Notes: a model not told the origin generated them from the letters alone. A stretch of 50,698 nt of DNA from Pseudomonas cyclaminis (GCF_015163715.1 NZ_JADDUM010000078.1:1-50698), one strand, 5' to 3'. Positions 37,150-46,961 are shown, numbered from the stretch's first letter. Translations and numbers: made by a program.

Positions 37150-38210
37150 CAGTGCAGCTCCTCAGCCAATAACAACGTGCTCAGCCGGCTTGCCACACGC
37201 TCAGGGTTCAGGCGCGTGAAGCACAGGGGCGACTCGCGCTTGATGTCGAACCGACGCAGGTCGTCGGCCGTGGGTTGATAGGTACATTGCTTTTGCAGGC
37301 ACGGGGCGCACGACCAGTCGCTGCCCAGGTGAATCTGGCCCTTGCCGTAGGCGCCGGTCAGGCCGGGGTTGGTGGGGCCGAACAGGGAAATGGTCGGCAC
37401 GTCCAGCGCGGCAGCCAGGTGGCCGAGCCCCGTGTCCACCGCCACGCAGGCACGGGCGCCGGCCAAGACACGGGCGACGCCAGCCAGATTGAGTTTGGGC
37501 AGCACTTCGGCGTTGTTCAGGCCTTGGGCCAGACGCTCGGCGCGGGCTTTTTCGGCGGCGTTGCCCCACGGCAACTTCACGTCCACACCCAGGCGGCCCA
37601 TGCGCTCGGCCAGCTCGCGCCAATAGGCTTCGGGCCAGTGCTTGGTGTCCCAGGTGGTGCCGTGCAGCAACAGCACGAAGGGTTTTTTCGGCGGCAGGCC
37701 GAGCAGCTTTTCGGTGCTCAGGCCGTAGTCGCCCAGGCCTTTGGGCAAGTCATAGCCCAGCGCCACGGCGAACAGCTGGCGCAGACGCTCCACCGCGTGT
37801 TGCCCGCGGGCCACAGCCAGACGGCGCGAGTAGAAGCGCGCCGCGATGGGTTCACGGGCAGAGTTCTTGTCGAAGCCTGCTACCGGCGCACGCACATAGC
37901 GGGTCAGCCAGGCACTTTTGAGCAGGCCTTGGGCGTCGATCACCAGGTCGTATTTGGTCGACTGGATCTGCTGCTTGAAACGCCGCCACTCACCACTCTT
38001 GAGGGTCTGCCAGAGGTTCTTGCGCCAGCGGCGGATCGCCACCGGGATCACCTTGTCCACCGCCGGGTGCCAGGTGGGGATCTCGGCAAAGCCTTCTTCC
38101 ACCACCCAGTCGAATTGAATGCCGGGGATCGCCCGCGCCGCGTCGGTGAGTGCCGGCAGCGCATGAATCACGTCGCCCAGGGATGAGGTCTTGATTACCA
38201 GTACCCGCAA
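37149..38210 (-). CDS. waaC: Heptosyltransferase I WaaC
   Basis: WaaC transfers the first heptose to Kdo2-lipid A. The 353-residue GT9 protein begins MRVLVIKTSSLGDVIHALPA and has the donor-site CVAVDTGLGHLAAALDVPT and SLFGPTNPGLTG. It starts with TTG (38210), one base after the waaF stop. No ATG gives the conserved N-terminus, so TTG is required. It is followed directly by waaG. Confidence 0.95.
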   Translation of the reverse strand: MRVLVIKTSSLGDVIHALPALTDAARAIPGIQFDWVVEEGFAEIPTWHPAVDKVIPVAIRRWRKNLWQTLKSGEWRRFKQQIQSTKYDLVIDAQGLLKSAWLTRYVRAPVAGFDKNSAREPIAARFYSRRLAVARGQHAVERLRQLFAVALGYDLPKGLGDYGLSTEKLLGLPPKKPFVLLLHGTTWDTKHWPEAYWRELAERMGRLGVDVKLPWGNAAEKARAERLAQGLNNAEVLPKLNLAGVARVLAGARACVAVDTGLGHLAAALDVPTISLFGPTNPGLTGAYGKGQIHLGSDWSCAPCLQKQCTYQPTADDLRRFDIKRESPLCFTRLNPERVASRLSTLLLAEELH

Positions 38211-38211
38211 C

Positions 38212-39246
38212 TCAGTGAACCTCGACCACAGTGCCCTGCAACCGCTGCAAAGCTTCGTTCACCGGCTGCGGCAGTAATTGGCGCATGCAGTTGTAGTGGC
38301 CGAAACGGCAGGTACGGTCAAAACACGGGCTGCACTCCAGGCCCAGGCGCACCACTTCGACCTTGTCGGCCAGGGGCGGGGTGAAACCCGGAGACGTCGA
38401 ACCGTACACCGCCACCAACGGCCGGTTCAGCGCCGCCGCCACGTGCATCAGGCCGGAGTCGTTGGAAACCACCGAATCCGCGCAGGACAGCAGGTCAATC
38501 GCCTCGGCCAGCGACGTGTCGCCACTGAGGTTGACCGATTCTTCGCGCAGGCCGGGAATCAGGCGCTGGCGAATCTCTTCACCCACCGGGTGATCTTTTT
38601 TCGAACCGAACAACCACACCTGCCAGCCTTCGCGAATCTTCATCTCGGCGACTTTGGCGTAGTGCTCCGCCGGCCAGCGCTTGGACTCGCCAAACTCCGC
38701 GCCTGGACACAGCGCCAACACCGGACGATCCAGGGCCAGGCCGAACTTGGCCAGGGCCGCGTCACGGGTTACCGGGTCGATCTGCAGGCTCGGGCGCGGG
38801 TACGGCTTGGGCAACTCCGCGCCAGGCTCATACGCCAACGCCATGAAGCGTTCGATCATCAGCGGGTAGCGCGCTTTATCCAATGTGCGCACATCATTAA
38901 GCAGCACGTAGCGAAACTCGCCGCGCCAGCCGGTGCGCTTGGGGATGCCGGCAAAAAACGGCACCAGCGCCGACTTCAGCGAGTTGGGCAACAGGATCGC
39001 CTGGTCGTACTGGCCGGCCAGGGATTTGCCGATGCGACGACGGGTCGCCAGTTCCAGGGCGCCGTGGCCGAGCGGGAAGCTCAAGGCCTTGCGTACTTCG
39101 GGCATGCGCTCAAGGATCGGCCGGCTCCACTCAGGGGCGAGCACGTCGATCTGGCAGTCTGGATGGCGCTGGCGCAGGCACTGGAACAGTGTCTGTGCCA
39201 TCACCATGTCACCGACCCAACTGGGCCCAACGATCAGAATATTCAT
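38212..39246 (-). CDS. waaF: Heptosyltransferase II WaaF
   Basis: WaaF adds the second heptose. The 344-residue GT9 protein starts MNILIVGPSWVGDMVMAQTL, the conserved WaaF N-terminus, and has VVSNDSGLMHVAAALNRPLV and VYGSTSPGFTPP. It is the first gene of the inner-core operon. The glnE stop is only 54 bases upstream, with a hairpin between, so transcription may begin in or read through from glnE. Confidence 0.96.
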   Translation of the reverse strand: MNILIVGPSWVGDMVMAQTLFQCLRQRHPDCQIDVLAPEWSRPILERMPEVRKALSFPLGHGALELATRRRIGKSLAGQYDQAILLPNSLKSALVPFFAGIPKRTGWRGEFRYVLLNDVRTLDKARYPLMIERFMALAYEPGAELPKPYPRPSLQIDPVTRDAALAKFGLALDRPVLALCPGAEFGESKRWPAEHYAKVAEMKIREGWQVWLFGSKKDHPVGEEIRQRLIPGLREESVNLSGDTSLAEAIDLLSCADSVVSNDSGLMHVAAALNRPLVAVYGSTSPGFTPPLADKVEVVRLGLECSPCFDRTCRFGHYNCMRQLLPQPVNEALQRLQGTVVEVH

Positions 39247-39264
39247 GTAGTTTCCACAAACGAT

Positions 39265-39288
39265 GCGGGGAGGCTTATGCCTCCCCGC
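39265..39288 (-). terminator. Hairpin between glnE and waaF
   Basis: GCGGGGAGGC and GCCTCCCCGC form a perfect 10-bp stem with a TTAT loop, 12 bases beyond the glnE stop. On the minus strand ATCGTTT follows, a short T-tract, so it is a weak to moderate terminator. Confidence 0.65.
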
Positions 39289-39300
39289 CCTAATAGTGTT

Positions 39301-42240
39301 TCAGCTCAACCCCAGCGCCTGCCAGATACGCATCACCTGTCGCCGTTCGTCGGCAAACTGTTCGCCAGTGACCGTACCGGCCTCGTTTTGCAAGGCCTGG
39401 CGATGCGCGGCGGAACGGTAGGCCTTATACACCTCGCGCAGCAGATGGGCATCGGCGGCGGGCATCAACCCCACCTGCTCCAGGCCTTCCAGAATGCGGA
39501 TATTGTCGGTGTAGCGCAGCAACGACGGGTGCTGGGCAGACCACGCCAAAGCCGCGTATTGCACCATAAATTCAATATCGACGATACCTCCGGCGTCCTG
39601 CTTGAGGTCGAACACCGTCGTGGCGTCGAAGGCATTGGCGCCGGTACCGGCCGTAGTGGCCTTGGTGCCCAGGTTGTCACGCATTTTGGCGCGCATCTCG
39701 CTGACCTCCTGGCGCAGCTTCGCCAGGTCTCGTTCACGTCCCAACACTTTAGCCCGTACCTGCTCGAACGCACGGCCCACATCCTGGCTGCCCACCAGTA
39801 CCCGCGCGCGGATCAGGGCCTGATGTTCCCAGGTCCATGCTTCATTTTGTTGATAGCGGTCAAATGCGCCGAGGGAACTCACCAGCAAGCCCGACGCACC
39901 GGAAGGCCGCAGGCGCATGTCCACTTCGTACAACTGGCCGGAGTTGGTCTGGGTGGTCAGCAGGTGAATGATGCGCTGGCCCAGGCGCGTGAAGAACTGC
40001 GCGCCGTCAATCGGCTTGGCGCCATCGGTCTCGGCCTGCGGGTCGCCATCGTGGATAAACACCAGGTCCAGGTCCGAACCATGCCCCAGTTCGATGCCGC
40101 CGACTTTCCCATATCCGACAATGATGAACCCAGGATCGCACAGGGTGCCGTCCAGCCGCTGCGGCGAGCCGTGGCGCGCCACGGTCTGGCGCCAGGCCAG
40201 GGCCAGCACTTGTTCGAGGATGGCCTCGGCGAGCCAGGTCAGGTAGTCACTGACTTTCATCAACGGCAGGCTGCCGGCGATTTCCGAAGCGGCCACGCGC
40301 AGGCGGTGGGCAAGCTTGAAGTGGCGCAGGGCTTCCATCTGCTGCTCAAGGTCGTCCTCGGGAATACGCGTGAGGCGCTCGCGCAGTTCAGCGGCGAGTT
40401 CCGGCGCCAGGGGTGGCTTGAACAGGCGACCTTCGTTGAGCAACTCGTCCAGCAGCAGCGGGAAACGCGTGATCTGCTCGGCAATCCACGGGCTGGCGGC
40501 GCACAGGGTCAGCAGGCGGCGCAAGGCATCGGGGTTTTCCGTGAGCAGTACCAGGTAGGCGGAGCGGCGGGCGACGGCCTCCACCAGTGGCAGCACGCGC
40601 TCCAGCACCAAGTCCGGATTGGCATGTTCGACGGCCTGGGCCAGCAGGCGTGGGATGAACGCATCCAGGCGCTCACGGCCGAGGCGCTGCATCGCACGCA
40701 ACTGCGGGCTGCCGCGTAGACCGGCCAGGGCCTTGAGCGCCTTGGGCGCGTCGGTGAAACCGCCTTCGGTCAATTGACGGCAGGCGGCGTCTTCATCTTG
40801 GGATTCTTCCCACAGCGGCAACCACTCACCGCCTACGACCAACTCGCTTTCTTCGCCCTCTTCTTCATCCGGGTCGGCAATCACCTGGCGGAAGTGCCAG
40901 TCCACCCGGCCACGCCAGTACATCAGGCGCTCATGGAACGCGGCCCAGTCGGCAAAGCCCAGCATAAAGGCAATGCGTGCCTGGTCTTCCGGGGTGTTGG
41001 GCAGCATCTGGGTCTGGCGGTCGGCAATCGCCTGGATCGCGTGTTCGGTGTAGCGCAGGAATTCATAGCCATTGCGCAACTCGGCGATCACCGCCGGCGG
41101 CAGGTAACCCTGGCCTTCGAGCGTGCCGAGCACTTTGAGCAGCGGGCGTTGCTGCAGGCTCAAGTCACGACCGCCGTGAATCAACTGGAACGCCTGGGCG
41201 ATAAATTCCACCTCGCGGATGCCGCCAGAGCCCAACTTGATGTTGTCGGCCATGCCTTTGCGCCGCACTTCCTGCTGGATCAGCTGCTTCATGGTGCGCA
41301 GCGCTTCGATGGCGGAGAAGTCCAGGTAGCGGCGGTACACGAACGGTCGCAGCATATCGAGCAACTGCGCACCGGCCACCTGGTCGCCGGCCACTACACG
41401 CGCCTTGATCATGGCGTAGCGTTCCCAGTCGCGGCCCTGATCCTGGTAGTACTGCTCCAGCGCGTTGAAGCTGAGGACCAGTGCACCGGCCGAACCGTAG
41501 GGACGCAAGCGCATATCGACGCGGAACACAAAACCGTCGACGGTCATTGGGTCGAGGGCCTTGATCAGTTTTTGACCAAGACGAATGAAGAATTCCTGGT
41601 TATCCAGTGAACGCTTCACGCCCACCGTCTCGCCGCCTTCGGGGTAAGCGAAGATCAGGTCGATATCCGACGAGAGGTTCAACTCCACCGCGCCGAGCTT
41701 GCCCATGCCCAGGATGACCATGTGCTGCGGCTCGCCGCTGCGCCGGCCGGTGGGGGTACCGAACTGCACGCAGTGGCGCTGGTACAACCATTGATAGGCC
41801 TGGTCGATGCTGGCGTCGGCCATGTCGGAAAGATCACGGCAGGTTTGCACCAGATCGGCCTGGCGGGTCAGGTCGCGCCAGATAATCCGTACTTGCTGGC
41901 GCGTGCGCTGGCGACGCAAGACGCGGCCCAGTTCGTCTTCTGTTTCAGCCTGTTGCACAGCGCCTGCAATCTGCCCGCACAGCTCGCCCGGCGCAAAGCC
42001 GCGGTCCAGCTCGCCCCAGGCCACCAGCTCCAGCAACATCAAAGGGTCACGAACACTCTGTTCAATCACGAAATCACTGGCGGCGCACACGCGGGTGAAG
42101 TCGGCCCAGCGTTGCGGCGTCCACGCAGAAAGGCCATGATCGTCGTCCAGCGCGGCCACTGCGTCACGAAATGACTGCTCGGCCCGCTGGGCAATTGAAA
42201 GGAGAATGGCCGGCAATTCGGCCAGCGTTGGAAGGCTCAT
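39301..42240 (-). CDS. glnE: Bifunctional glutamine synthetase adenylyltransferase/adenylyl-removing enzyme
   Basis: GlnE switches glutamine synthetase off and on by adding or removing AMP, under PII control. The 979-residue protein has two nucleotidyltransferase domains: the N-terminal removing domain with NLSSDIDLIFAYPEGGE (about residues 185-200) and the C-terminal transferase domain with GHGSDLDLVFIHDGD (about 717-726). Both carry the DxD metal motif. The C-terminal helical region completes the usual length. It is divergent from aceE. Confidence 0.96.
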   Translation of the reverse strand: MSLPTLAELPAILLSIAQRAEQSFRDAVAALDDDHGLSAWTPQRWADFTRVCAASDFVIEQSVRDPLMLLELVAWGELDRGFAPGELCGQIAGAVQQAETEDELGRVLRRQRTRQQVRIIWRDLTRQADLVQTCRDLSDMADASIDQAYQWLYQRHCVQFGTPTGRRSGEPQHMVILGMGKLGAVELNLSSDIDLIFAYPEGGETVGVKRSLDNQEFFIRLGQKLIKALDPMTVDGFVFRVDMRLRPYGSAGALVLSFNALEQYYQDQGRDWERYAMIKARVVAGDQVAGAQLLDMLRPFVYRRYLDFSAIEALRTMKQLIQQEVRRKGMADNIKLGSGGIREVEFIAQAFQLIHGGRDLSLQQRPLLKVLGTLEGQGYLPPAVIAELRNGYEFLRYTEHAIQAIADRQTQMLPNTPEDQARIAFMLGFADWAAFHERLMYWRGRVDWHFRQVIADPDEEEGEESELVVGGEWLPLWEESQDEDAACRQLTEGGFTDAPKALKALAGLRGSPQLRAMQRLGRERLDAFIPRLLAQAVEHANPDLVLERVLPLVEAVARRSAYLVLLTENPDALRRLLTLCAASPWIAEQITRFPLLLDELLNEGRLFKPPLAPELAAELRERLTRIPEDDLEQQMEALRHFKLAHRLRVAASEIAGSLPLMKVSDYLTWLAEAILEQVLALAWRQTVARHGSPQRLDGTLCDPGFIIVGYGKVGGIELGHGSDLDLVFIHDGDPQAETDGAKPIDGAQFFTRLGQRIIHLLTTQTNSGQLYEVDMRLRPSGASGLLVSSLGAFDRYQQNEAWTWEHQALIRARVLVGSQDVGRAFEQVRAKVLGRERDLAKLRQEVSEMRAKMRDNLGTKATTAGTGANAFDATTVFDLKQDAGGIVDIEFMVQYAALAWSAQHPSLLRYTDNIRILEGLEQVGLMPAADAHLLREVYKAYRSAAHRQALQNEAGTVTGEQFADERRQVMRIWQALGLS

Positions 42241-42443
42241 GGTCTATCCTTGATCGGCGCGCAAATGGCTTGTAGTTGTGAACGCAAGCACCGCGCTCGA
42301 TGAAGGACTGTCGAACAAAGGTTATAAATAGCTGAAAATTGATAATTATTGGCAGGTAACATTAAGCTCATACCTTTTCTTGTTCGCAAAAGATCAACAA
42401 TAACGATTATGCTCACCAGCCAGACCGAGCCATACGCTCAGTC

Positions 42444-42471
42444 TTGTGTAGTTTTACTACTCGTATATACA
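42444..42471 (+). promoter_or_regulatory. Candidate aceE promoter
   Basis: TTGTGT (42444-42449), a 16-base spacer and TATACA (42466-42471). The -35 end and spacer lie under the first operator, as expected for a repressible promoter. Transcription would start near 42478, leaving a leader of about 145 bases. Confidence 0.5.
42447..42461. promoter_or_regulatory. Operator 1 upstream of aceE
   Basis: TGTAGTTTTACTACT, a 15-bp dyad (TGTAGT-N3-ACTAC) imperfect at the last base. It is a copy of operator 2 in the opposite orientation, 52 bp away centre to centre. It overlaps the -35 end and spacer of the predicted aceE promoter. Confidence 0.75.
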
Positions 42472-42498
42472 TTCGAAAGGCTGAAATGGCCGACGATT

Positions 42499-42513
42499 TG
42501 TAGTAAAACTACA
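42499..42513. promoter_or_regulatory. Operator 2 upstream of aceE
   Basis: TGTAGTAAAACTACA, a 15-bp dyad with perfect arms (TGTAGT-N3-ACTACA). The TGTA-N7-TACA plan is that of known HexR sites in proteobacteria, a likely but untested regulator. It lies about 20 bases after the predicted start. The rest of the 383-bp gap between glnE and aceE holds a small stem (GCCGAAG/CTTCGGC, 42518-42535) and no gene that I can support. Confidence 0.75.
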
Positions 42514-42623
42514 GGACGCCGAAGCAACCTTCGGCCATCCAAGAATTTATGTCGTCTGCCCACAAGGCCAGTCGCAAACTTCAGGCAACCGATTCTGGTA
42601 GCCTTTCCGCCCTGGAGCAAGCC

Positions 42624-45269
42624 ATGCAAGACCTCGATCCCGTCGAAACCCAGGAATGGCTGGACGCCCTGGAATCGGTTCTCGACAAAGAAGGCGAAGA
42701 CCGTGCTCACTACCTGATGACCCGTATGGGCGAACTCGCGACCCGCAGCGGCTCGCAGTTGCCTTACGCCATCACCACGCCATACCGCAACACCATCCCC
42801 GTTACCCACGAAGCACGCATGCCTGGCGACCTGTTCATGGAACGCCGCATTCGCTCGCTGGTACGTTGGAACGCCATGGCGATGGTAATGCGCACGAACT
42901 TGAAAGATTCGGACCTGGGCGGTCACATCTCCAGCTTCGCATCCAGCGCAACCCTGTATGACATCGGCTTCAACTACTTCTTCCAGGCCCCGACCGACGA
43001 ACACGGCGGCGACCTGATCTACTTCCAGGGCCACACCTCGCCAGGCGTCTACGCCCGTGCGTTCATGGAAGGTCGCATCACCGAAGACCAGATGAACAAC
43101 TTCCGCCAGGAAGTGGACGGTGGCGGCTTGTCGTCCTACCCACACCCTTGGCTGATGCCTGATTTCTGGCAGTTCCCGACCGTTTCCATGGGTCTGGGTC
43201 CAATCCAGGCGATCTACCAGGCTCGCTTCATGAAGTACCTGGAAGCCCGTGGCTTCATTCCGGAAGGCAAGCAGAAAGTCTGGTGCTTCCTGGGCGACGG
43301 CGAGTGCGACGAGCCGGAATCCCTGGGCGCCATCTCCCTGGCCGGCCGCGAGAAGCTGGACAACCTGATCTTCGTCATCAACTGCAACCTGCAGCGCCTC
43401 GACGGCCCGGTTCGCGGCAACGGCAAGATCATCCAGGAACTCGAAGGCGTGTTCCGCGGTGCTCAGTGGAACGTGACCAAAGTCATCTGGGGCCGTTTCT
43501 GGGACCCACTGCTGGCCAAGGACGTGGACGGCATCCTGCAACGTCGCATGGACGAAGTCATCGACGGCGAGTACCAGAACTACAAAGCCAAAGACGGCGC
43601 GTTCGTACGTGAACATTTCTTCAACACGCCTGAACTCAAGGCGATGGTTGCCGACCTGTCCGACGACGAGATCTGGAAACTCAACCGTGGCGGCCACGAC
43701 CCGTACAAGGTCTACGCGGCATACCACGAAGCGGTGAACCACAAAGAACAACCGACCGTCATCCTGGCCAAGACCATCAAGGGTTATGGCACGGGTGCTG
43801 GCGAAGCGAAGAACACTGCGCACAACACCAAGAAGGTTGATGTTGAAAGCCTGAAGCTGTTCCGCGACCGCTTCGACATCCCGGTCAAGGACGAAGAGCT
43901 GGAAGACCTGCCGTTCTTCAAGCCAGAGCCAAACAGCGCCGAAGCCCGCTACCTGAGCGAGCGCCGTACTGCACTGGGCGGTTTCGTACCCCAGCGCCGC
44001 GCCAACAGCTTCGCCGTACCGACGCCGGACCTGAGCACCCTCAAGGCCATCCTGGACGGCTCGGGCGACCGTGAAATCTCCACCACCATGGCCTTCGTGC
44101 GGATCCTCGCGCAACTGGTCAAGGACAAGGACATCGGCCCGCGCATCGTCCCGATCATCCCGGACGAAGCCCGTACCTTCGGTATGGAAGGCATGTTCCG
44201 TCAGTTGGGCATCTACTCCTCCGTCGGCCAGCTCTACGAGCCAGTCGATAAAGACCAGGTGATGTTCTACAAGGAAGACAAGAAGGGCCAGATCCTCGAA
44301 GAAGGCATCAACGAAGCGGGCGCCATGAGCTCCTTCATCGCTGCCGGTACTTCGTACTCCAGCCACAACCAGCCGATGCTGCCGTTCTACATCTTCTACT
44401 CGATGTTCGGCTTCCAGCGCATTGGCGACCTGGCTTGGGCAGCAGGCGACAGCCGTACCCGTGGCTTCCTGATCGGCGGCACCGCCGGCCGCACCACGCT
44501 GAACGGCGAAGGCCTGCAACACGAAGACGGTCACAGCCACATCCTGGCTGCCACCATCCCGAACTGCCGCACCTTTGATCCAACCTACGGCTATGAGCTG
44601 GCGGTGATCATCCAGGACGGCATGAAGAAGATGACCGAAGAGCAGCAGGACGTTTTCTACTACATCACCGTGATGAACGAGTCCTACCAGCAGCCAGCCA
44701 TGCCGGCCGGTGTCGAGGAAGGCATCATCAAGGGCATGTACCTGCTCGAAGAAGACACCAAGGAAGCAGCGCACCACGTACAGCTGATGGGCTCCGGCAC
44801 CATCCTGCGCGAAGTGCGTGAAGCGGCGAAGATCCTGCGTGACGAATTCAACGTCGGCGCCGACGTATGGAGCGTTACCAGCTTCAACGAACTGCGTCGC
44901 GACGGCCTGGCCGTAGAGCGCAGCAACCGCCTGCACCCTGGCCAGAAGCCAGCCAAGAGCTACGTCGAAGAGTGCCTGGCCGGCCGTAAAGGTCCAGTCA
45001 TTGCCTCTACCGACTACATGAAACTGTTTGCTGAACAAATTCGCCAGTGGGTCCCGTCCAAGGAATTCAAAGTCCTGGGCACCGACGGTTTCGGCCGTAG
45101 TGACAGCCGCAAGAAGCTGCGTCACTTCTTCGAAGTCGACCGTCACTTCGTGGTGTTGGCAGCCCTGGAAGCCTTGGCTGACCGTGGTGAGATCGAACCT
45201 AAGGTAGTGGCTGACGCTATCGTCAAGTTCGGGATCAACCCGGAAAAACGCAACCCACTGGACTGCTGA
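42624..45269 (+). CDS. aceE: Pyruvate dehydrogenase E1 component (homodimeric)
   Basis: AceE decarboxylates pyruvate with thiamine pyrophosphate and passes the acetyl group to the E2 lipoyl arm. The 881-residue protein starts at ATG 42624 (MQDLDPVETQEWLDALE), the usual N-terminus, preceded by GGAG. A start 25 codons upstream (42549) is open, has no ribosome site and would bring the coding region close to the operators. The thiamine-binding region reads GDGECDEPESLG and later NLIFVINCNLQ. It is followed by aceF after 11 bases. Confidence 0.95.
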   Translation: MQDLDPVETQEWLDALESVLDKEGEDRAHYLMTRMGELATRSGSQLPYAITTPYRNTIPVTHEARMPGDLFMERRIRSLVRWNAMAMVMRTNLKDSDLGGHISSFASSATLYDIGFNYFFQAPTDEHGGDLIYFQGHTSPGVYARAFMEGRITEDQMNNFRQEVDGGGLSSYPHPWLMPDFWQFPTVSMGLGPIQAIYQARFMKYLEARGFIPEGKQKVWCFLGDGECDEPESLGAISLAGREKLDNLIFVINCNLQRLDGPVRGNGKIIQELEGVFRGAQWNVTKVIWGRFWDPLLAKDVDGILQRRMDEVIDGEYQNYKAKDGAFVREHFFNTPELKAMVADLSDDEIWKLNRGGHDPYKVYAAYHEAVNHKEQPTVILAKTIKGYGTGAGEAKNTAHNTKKVDVESLKLFRDRFDIPVKDEELEDLPFFKPEPNSAEARYLSERRTALGGFVPQRRANSFAVPTPDLSTLKAILDGSGDREISTTMAFVRILAQLVKDKDIGPRIVPIIPDEARTFGMEGMFRQLGIYSSVGQLYEPVDKDQVMFYKEDKKGQILEEGINEAGAMSSFIAAGTSYSSHNQPMLPFYIFYSMFGFQRIGDLAWAAGDSRTRGFLIGGTAGRTTLNGEGLQHEDGHSHILAATIPNCRTFDPTYGYELAVIIQDGMKKMTEEQQDVFYYITVMNESYQQPAMPAGVEEGIIKGMYLLEEDTKEAAHHVQLMGSGTILREVREAAKILRDEFNVGADVWSVTSFNELRRDGLAVERSNRLHPGQKPAKSYVEECLAGRKGPVIASTDYMKLFAEQIRQWVPSKEFKVLGTDGFGRSDSRKKLRHFFEVDRHFVVLAALEALADRGEIEPKVVADAIVKFGINPEKRNPLDC

Positions 45270-45280
45270 GGAGATTTTTT

Positions 45281-46930
45281 GTGAGCGAACTCATTCGCGT
45301 ACCTGACATCGGCAGCGGTGAAGGTGAAGTAATCGAGCTGTTTGTGAAGGTCGGCGACAAAGTCGAAGCCGACCAGAGCATCCTGACCCTGGAATCGGAC
45401 AAGGCGAGCATGGAAATCCCTGCTCCCAAGGCCGGCGTGGTCAAGAGCCTGAAAGTGAAGCTGGGCGACCGCCTGAAAGAAGGCGACGAACTGCTGGAAC
45501 TGGAAATCGAAGGTGCCGCTGATGCGGCCCCTGCGGCTGCCCCTGCAGCCGCTGCTGCACCGGCGCCTGCCGCTGAAAAGCCTGCCGCTGCTGCCGAGGC
45601 CCCAGCGGCCCCGGCTGCTGCACCAGCCGCCGCCTCTGTTCAGGACATTCACGTCCCGGACATCGGCTCGTCGGGCAAGGCCAAGATCATCGAGTTGCTG
45701 GTCAAGGTCGGCGACACCGTCGAAGCCGACCAGTCGCTGATCACCCTGGAGTCCGACAAGGCCTCCATGGAAATCCCTTCGCCGGCTGCCGGCGTGGTGG
45801 AGAGCATCGCAGTCAAGCTGGAAGACGAAGTCGGCACCGGTGACTTCATCCTCAAGCTGAAAGTACAAGGCGCCGCACCGGCTGCCGCTCCAGCACCTGC
45901 CGCCGCTCCGGCTGCTGCAAAGGCTGAAGCTGCACCGGCCGCCGCCCCTGCACCTGCTGCAAAAGCCGAGGCCGCACCGGCCCCTGCTGTTGCCGCACCT
46001 GCGCCAAGCGGCGCCAAGGTTCACGCTGGCCCGGCGGTACGCCAACTGGCCCGCGAATTCGGCGTCGAGCTGAACGCCGTATCGGCCACTGGCCCACACG
46101 GCCGCGTGCTGAAGGAAGACGTGCAGGTTTACGTCAAGGCCATGATGCAGAAAGCCAAGGAAGCTCCGGCTGCCGGCGCTGCTACCGGCGGCGCAGGCAT
46201 TCCACCGATTCCGGTCGTGGACTTCAGCCGCTTCGGCGAGACCGAAGAAGTGCCGATGACCCGCCTGATGCAAATCGGCGCGTCGAGCCTGCACCGCAGC
46301 TGGCTGAATATCCCGCACGTGACCCAGTTCGACCAGGCCGACATCACCGACCTGGAAGCTTTCCGCGTTGCGCAGAAAGCCGTGGCCGAGAAGGCTGGCG
46401 TGAAACTGACCGTGCTGCCACTGCTGCTCAAGGCCTGTGCACACCTGCTCAAGGAACTGCCGGACTTCAACAGCTCGCTGGCGCCAAGCGGCAAAGCGAT
46501 CATTCGCAAGAAATACGTGAACGTCGGCTTCGCGGTAGACACTCCTGACGGCCTGCTGGTACCGGTCATCAAGAACGTCGACCAGAAGAGCCTGCTGCAA
46601 CTCGCTGCCGAAGCGGCTGCGCTGGCTGCCAAGGCCCGCGACAAGAAGCTCACCGCAGACGACATGCAAGGCGCCTGCTTCACCATCTCCAGCCTCGGGC
46701 ACATTGGCGGCACTGGCTTCACGCCAATCGTCAACGCGCCGGAAGTGGCGATCCTGGGTGTATCCAAGGCTACCATCCAGCCAGTCTGGGACGGTAAAGC
46801 GTTCCAGCCGAAGCTGATGCTGCCACTGTCGCTGTCCTACGATCACCGTGTGATCAACGGCGCGGCCGCTGCACGCTTTACCCAGCGTCTGAGCCAGCTG
46901 CTGAACGACATTCGCACTATCTTGCTGTAA
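45281..46930 (+). CDS. aceF: Pyruvate dehydrogenase E2 (dihydrolipoyl acetyltransferase)
   Basis: A 549-residue acetyltransferase. Two lipoyl domains carry the lipoylated lysine in ESDKASME (Lys41 and Lys160). Alanine/proline-rich linkers follow each. A peripheral-subunit-binding domain (VRQLAREFGVELNAV) comes before the catalytic domain, which ends with the active-site SLSYDHRVINGAAAARF. It starts at GTG (45281), with GAGGAGAT upstream. Many family members have one or three lipoyl domains; this has two. Confidence 0.96.
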   Translation: MSELIRVPDIGSGEGEVIELFVKVGDKVEADQSILTLESDKASMEIPAPKAGVVKSLKVKLGDRLKEGDELLELEIEGAADAAPAAAPAAAAAPAPAAEKPAAAAEAPAAPAAAPAAASVQDIHVPDIGSSGKAKIIELLVKVGDTVEADQSLITLESDKASMEIPSPAAGVVESIAVKLEDEVGTGDFILKLKVQGAAPAAAPAPAAAPAAAKAEAAPAAAPAPAAKAEAAPAPAVAAPAPSGAKVHAGPAVRQLAREFGVELNAVSATGPHGRVLKEDVQVYVKAMMQKAKEAPAAGAATGGAGIPPIPVVDFSRFGETEEVPMTRLMQIGASSLHRSWLNIPHVTQFDQADITDLEAFRVAQKAVAEKAGVKLTVLPLLLKACAHLLKELPDFNSSLAPSGKAIIRKKYVNVGFAVDTPDGLLVPVIKNVDQKSLLQLAAEAAALAAKARDKKLTADDMQGACFTISSLGHIGGTGFTPIVNAPEVAILGVSKATIQPVWDGKAFQPKLMLPLSLSYDHRVINGAAAARFTQRLSQLLNDIRTILL

Positions 46931-46941
46931 GTCTCTACAGG

Positions 46942-46961
46942 CCTCCCCTTTACCGGGGGGG
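46942..46961 (+). terminator. First hairpin after aceF
   Basis: CCTCCCC and GGGGGGG pair (one wobble) around a 6-base loop, 11 bases after the aceF stop. There is no T-tract. Confidence 0.4.

Noticed and set aside
38278..40719. Plus-strand frame over waaF and glnE
   Set aside because: Antisense to two well-supported genes and crosses their junction.
42549..42623. Upstream ATG of aceE as the true start
   Set aside because: No ribosome site, and the 25 extra residues are not part of the usual AceE; the ATG at 42624 has GGAG.
42438..45146. Long minus-strand frame over aceE (902 residues)
   Set aside because: It mirrors the codon pattern of aceE, spans its operators and has no ribosome site or domain.
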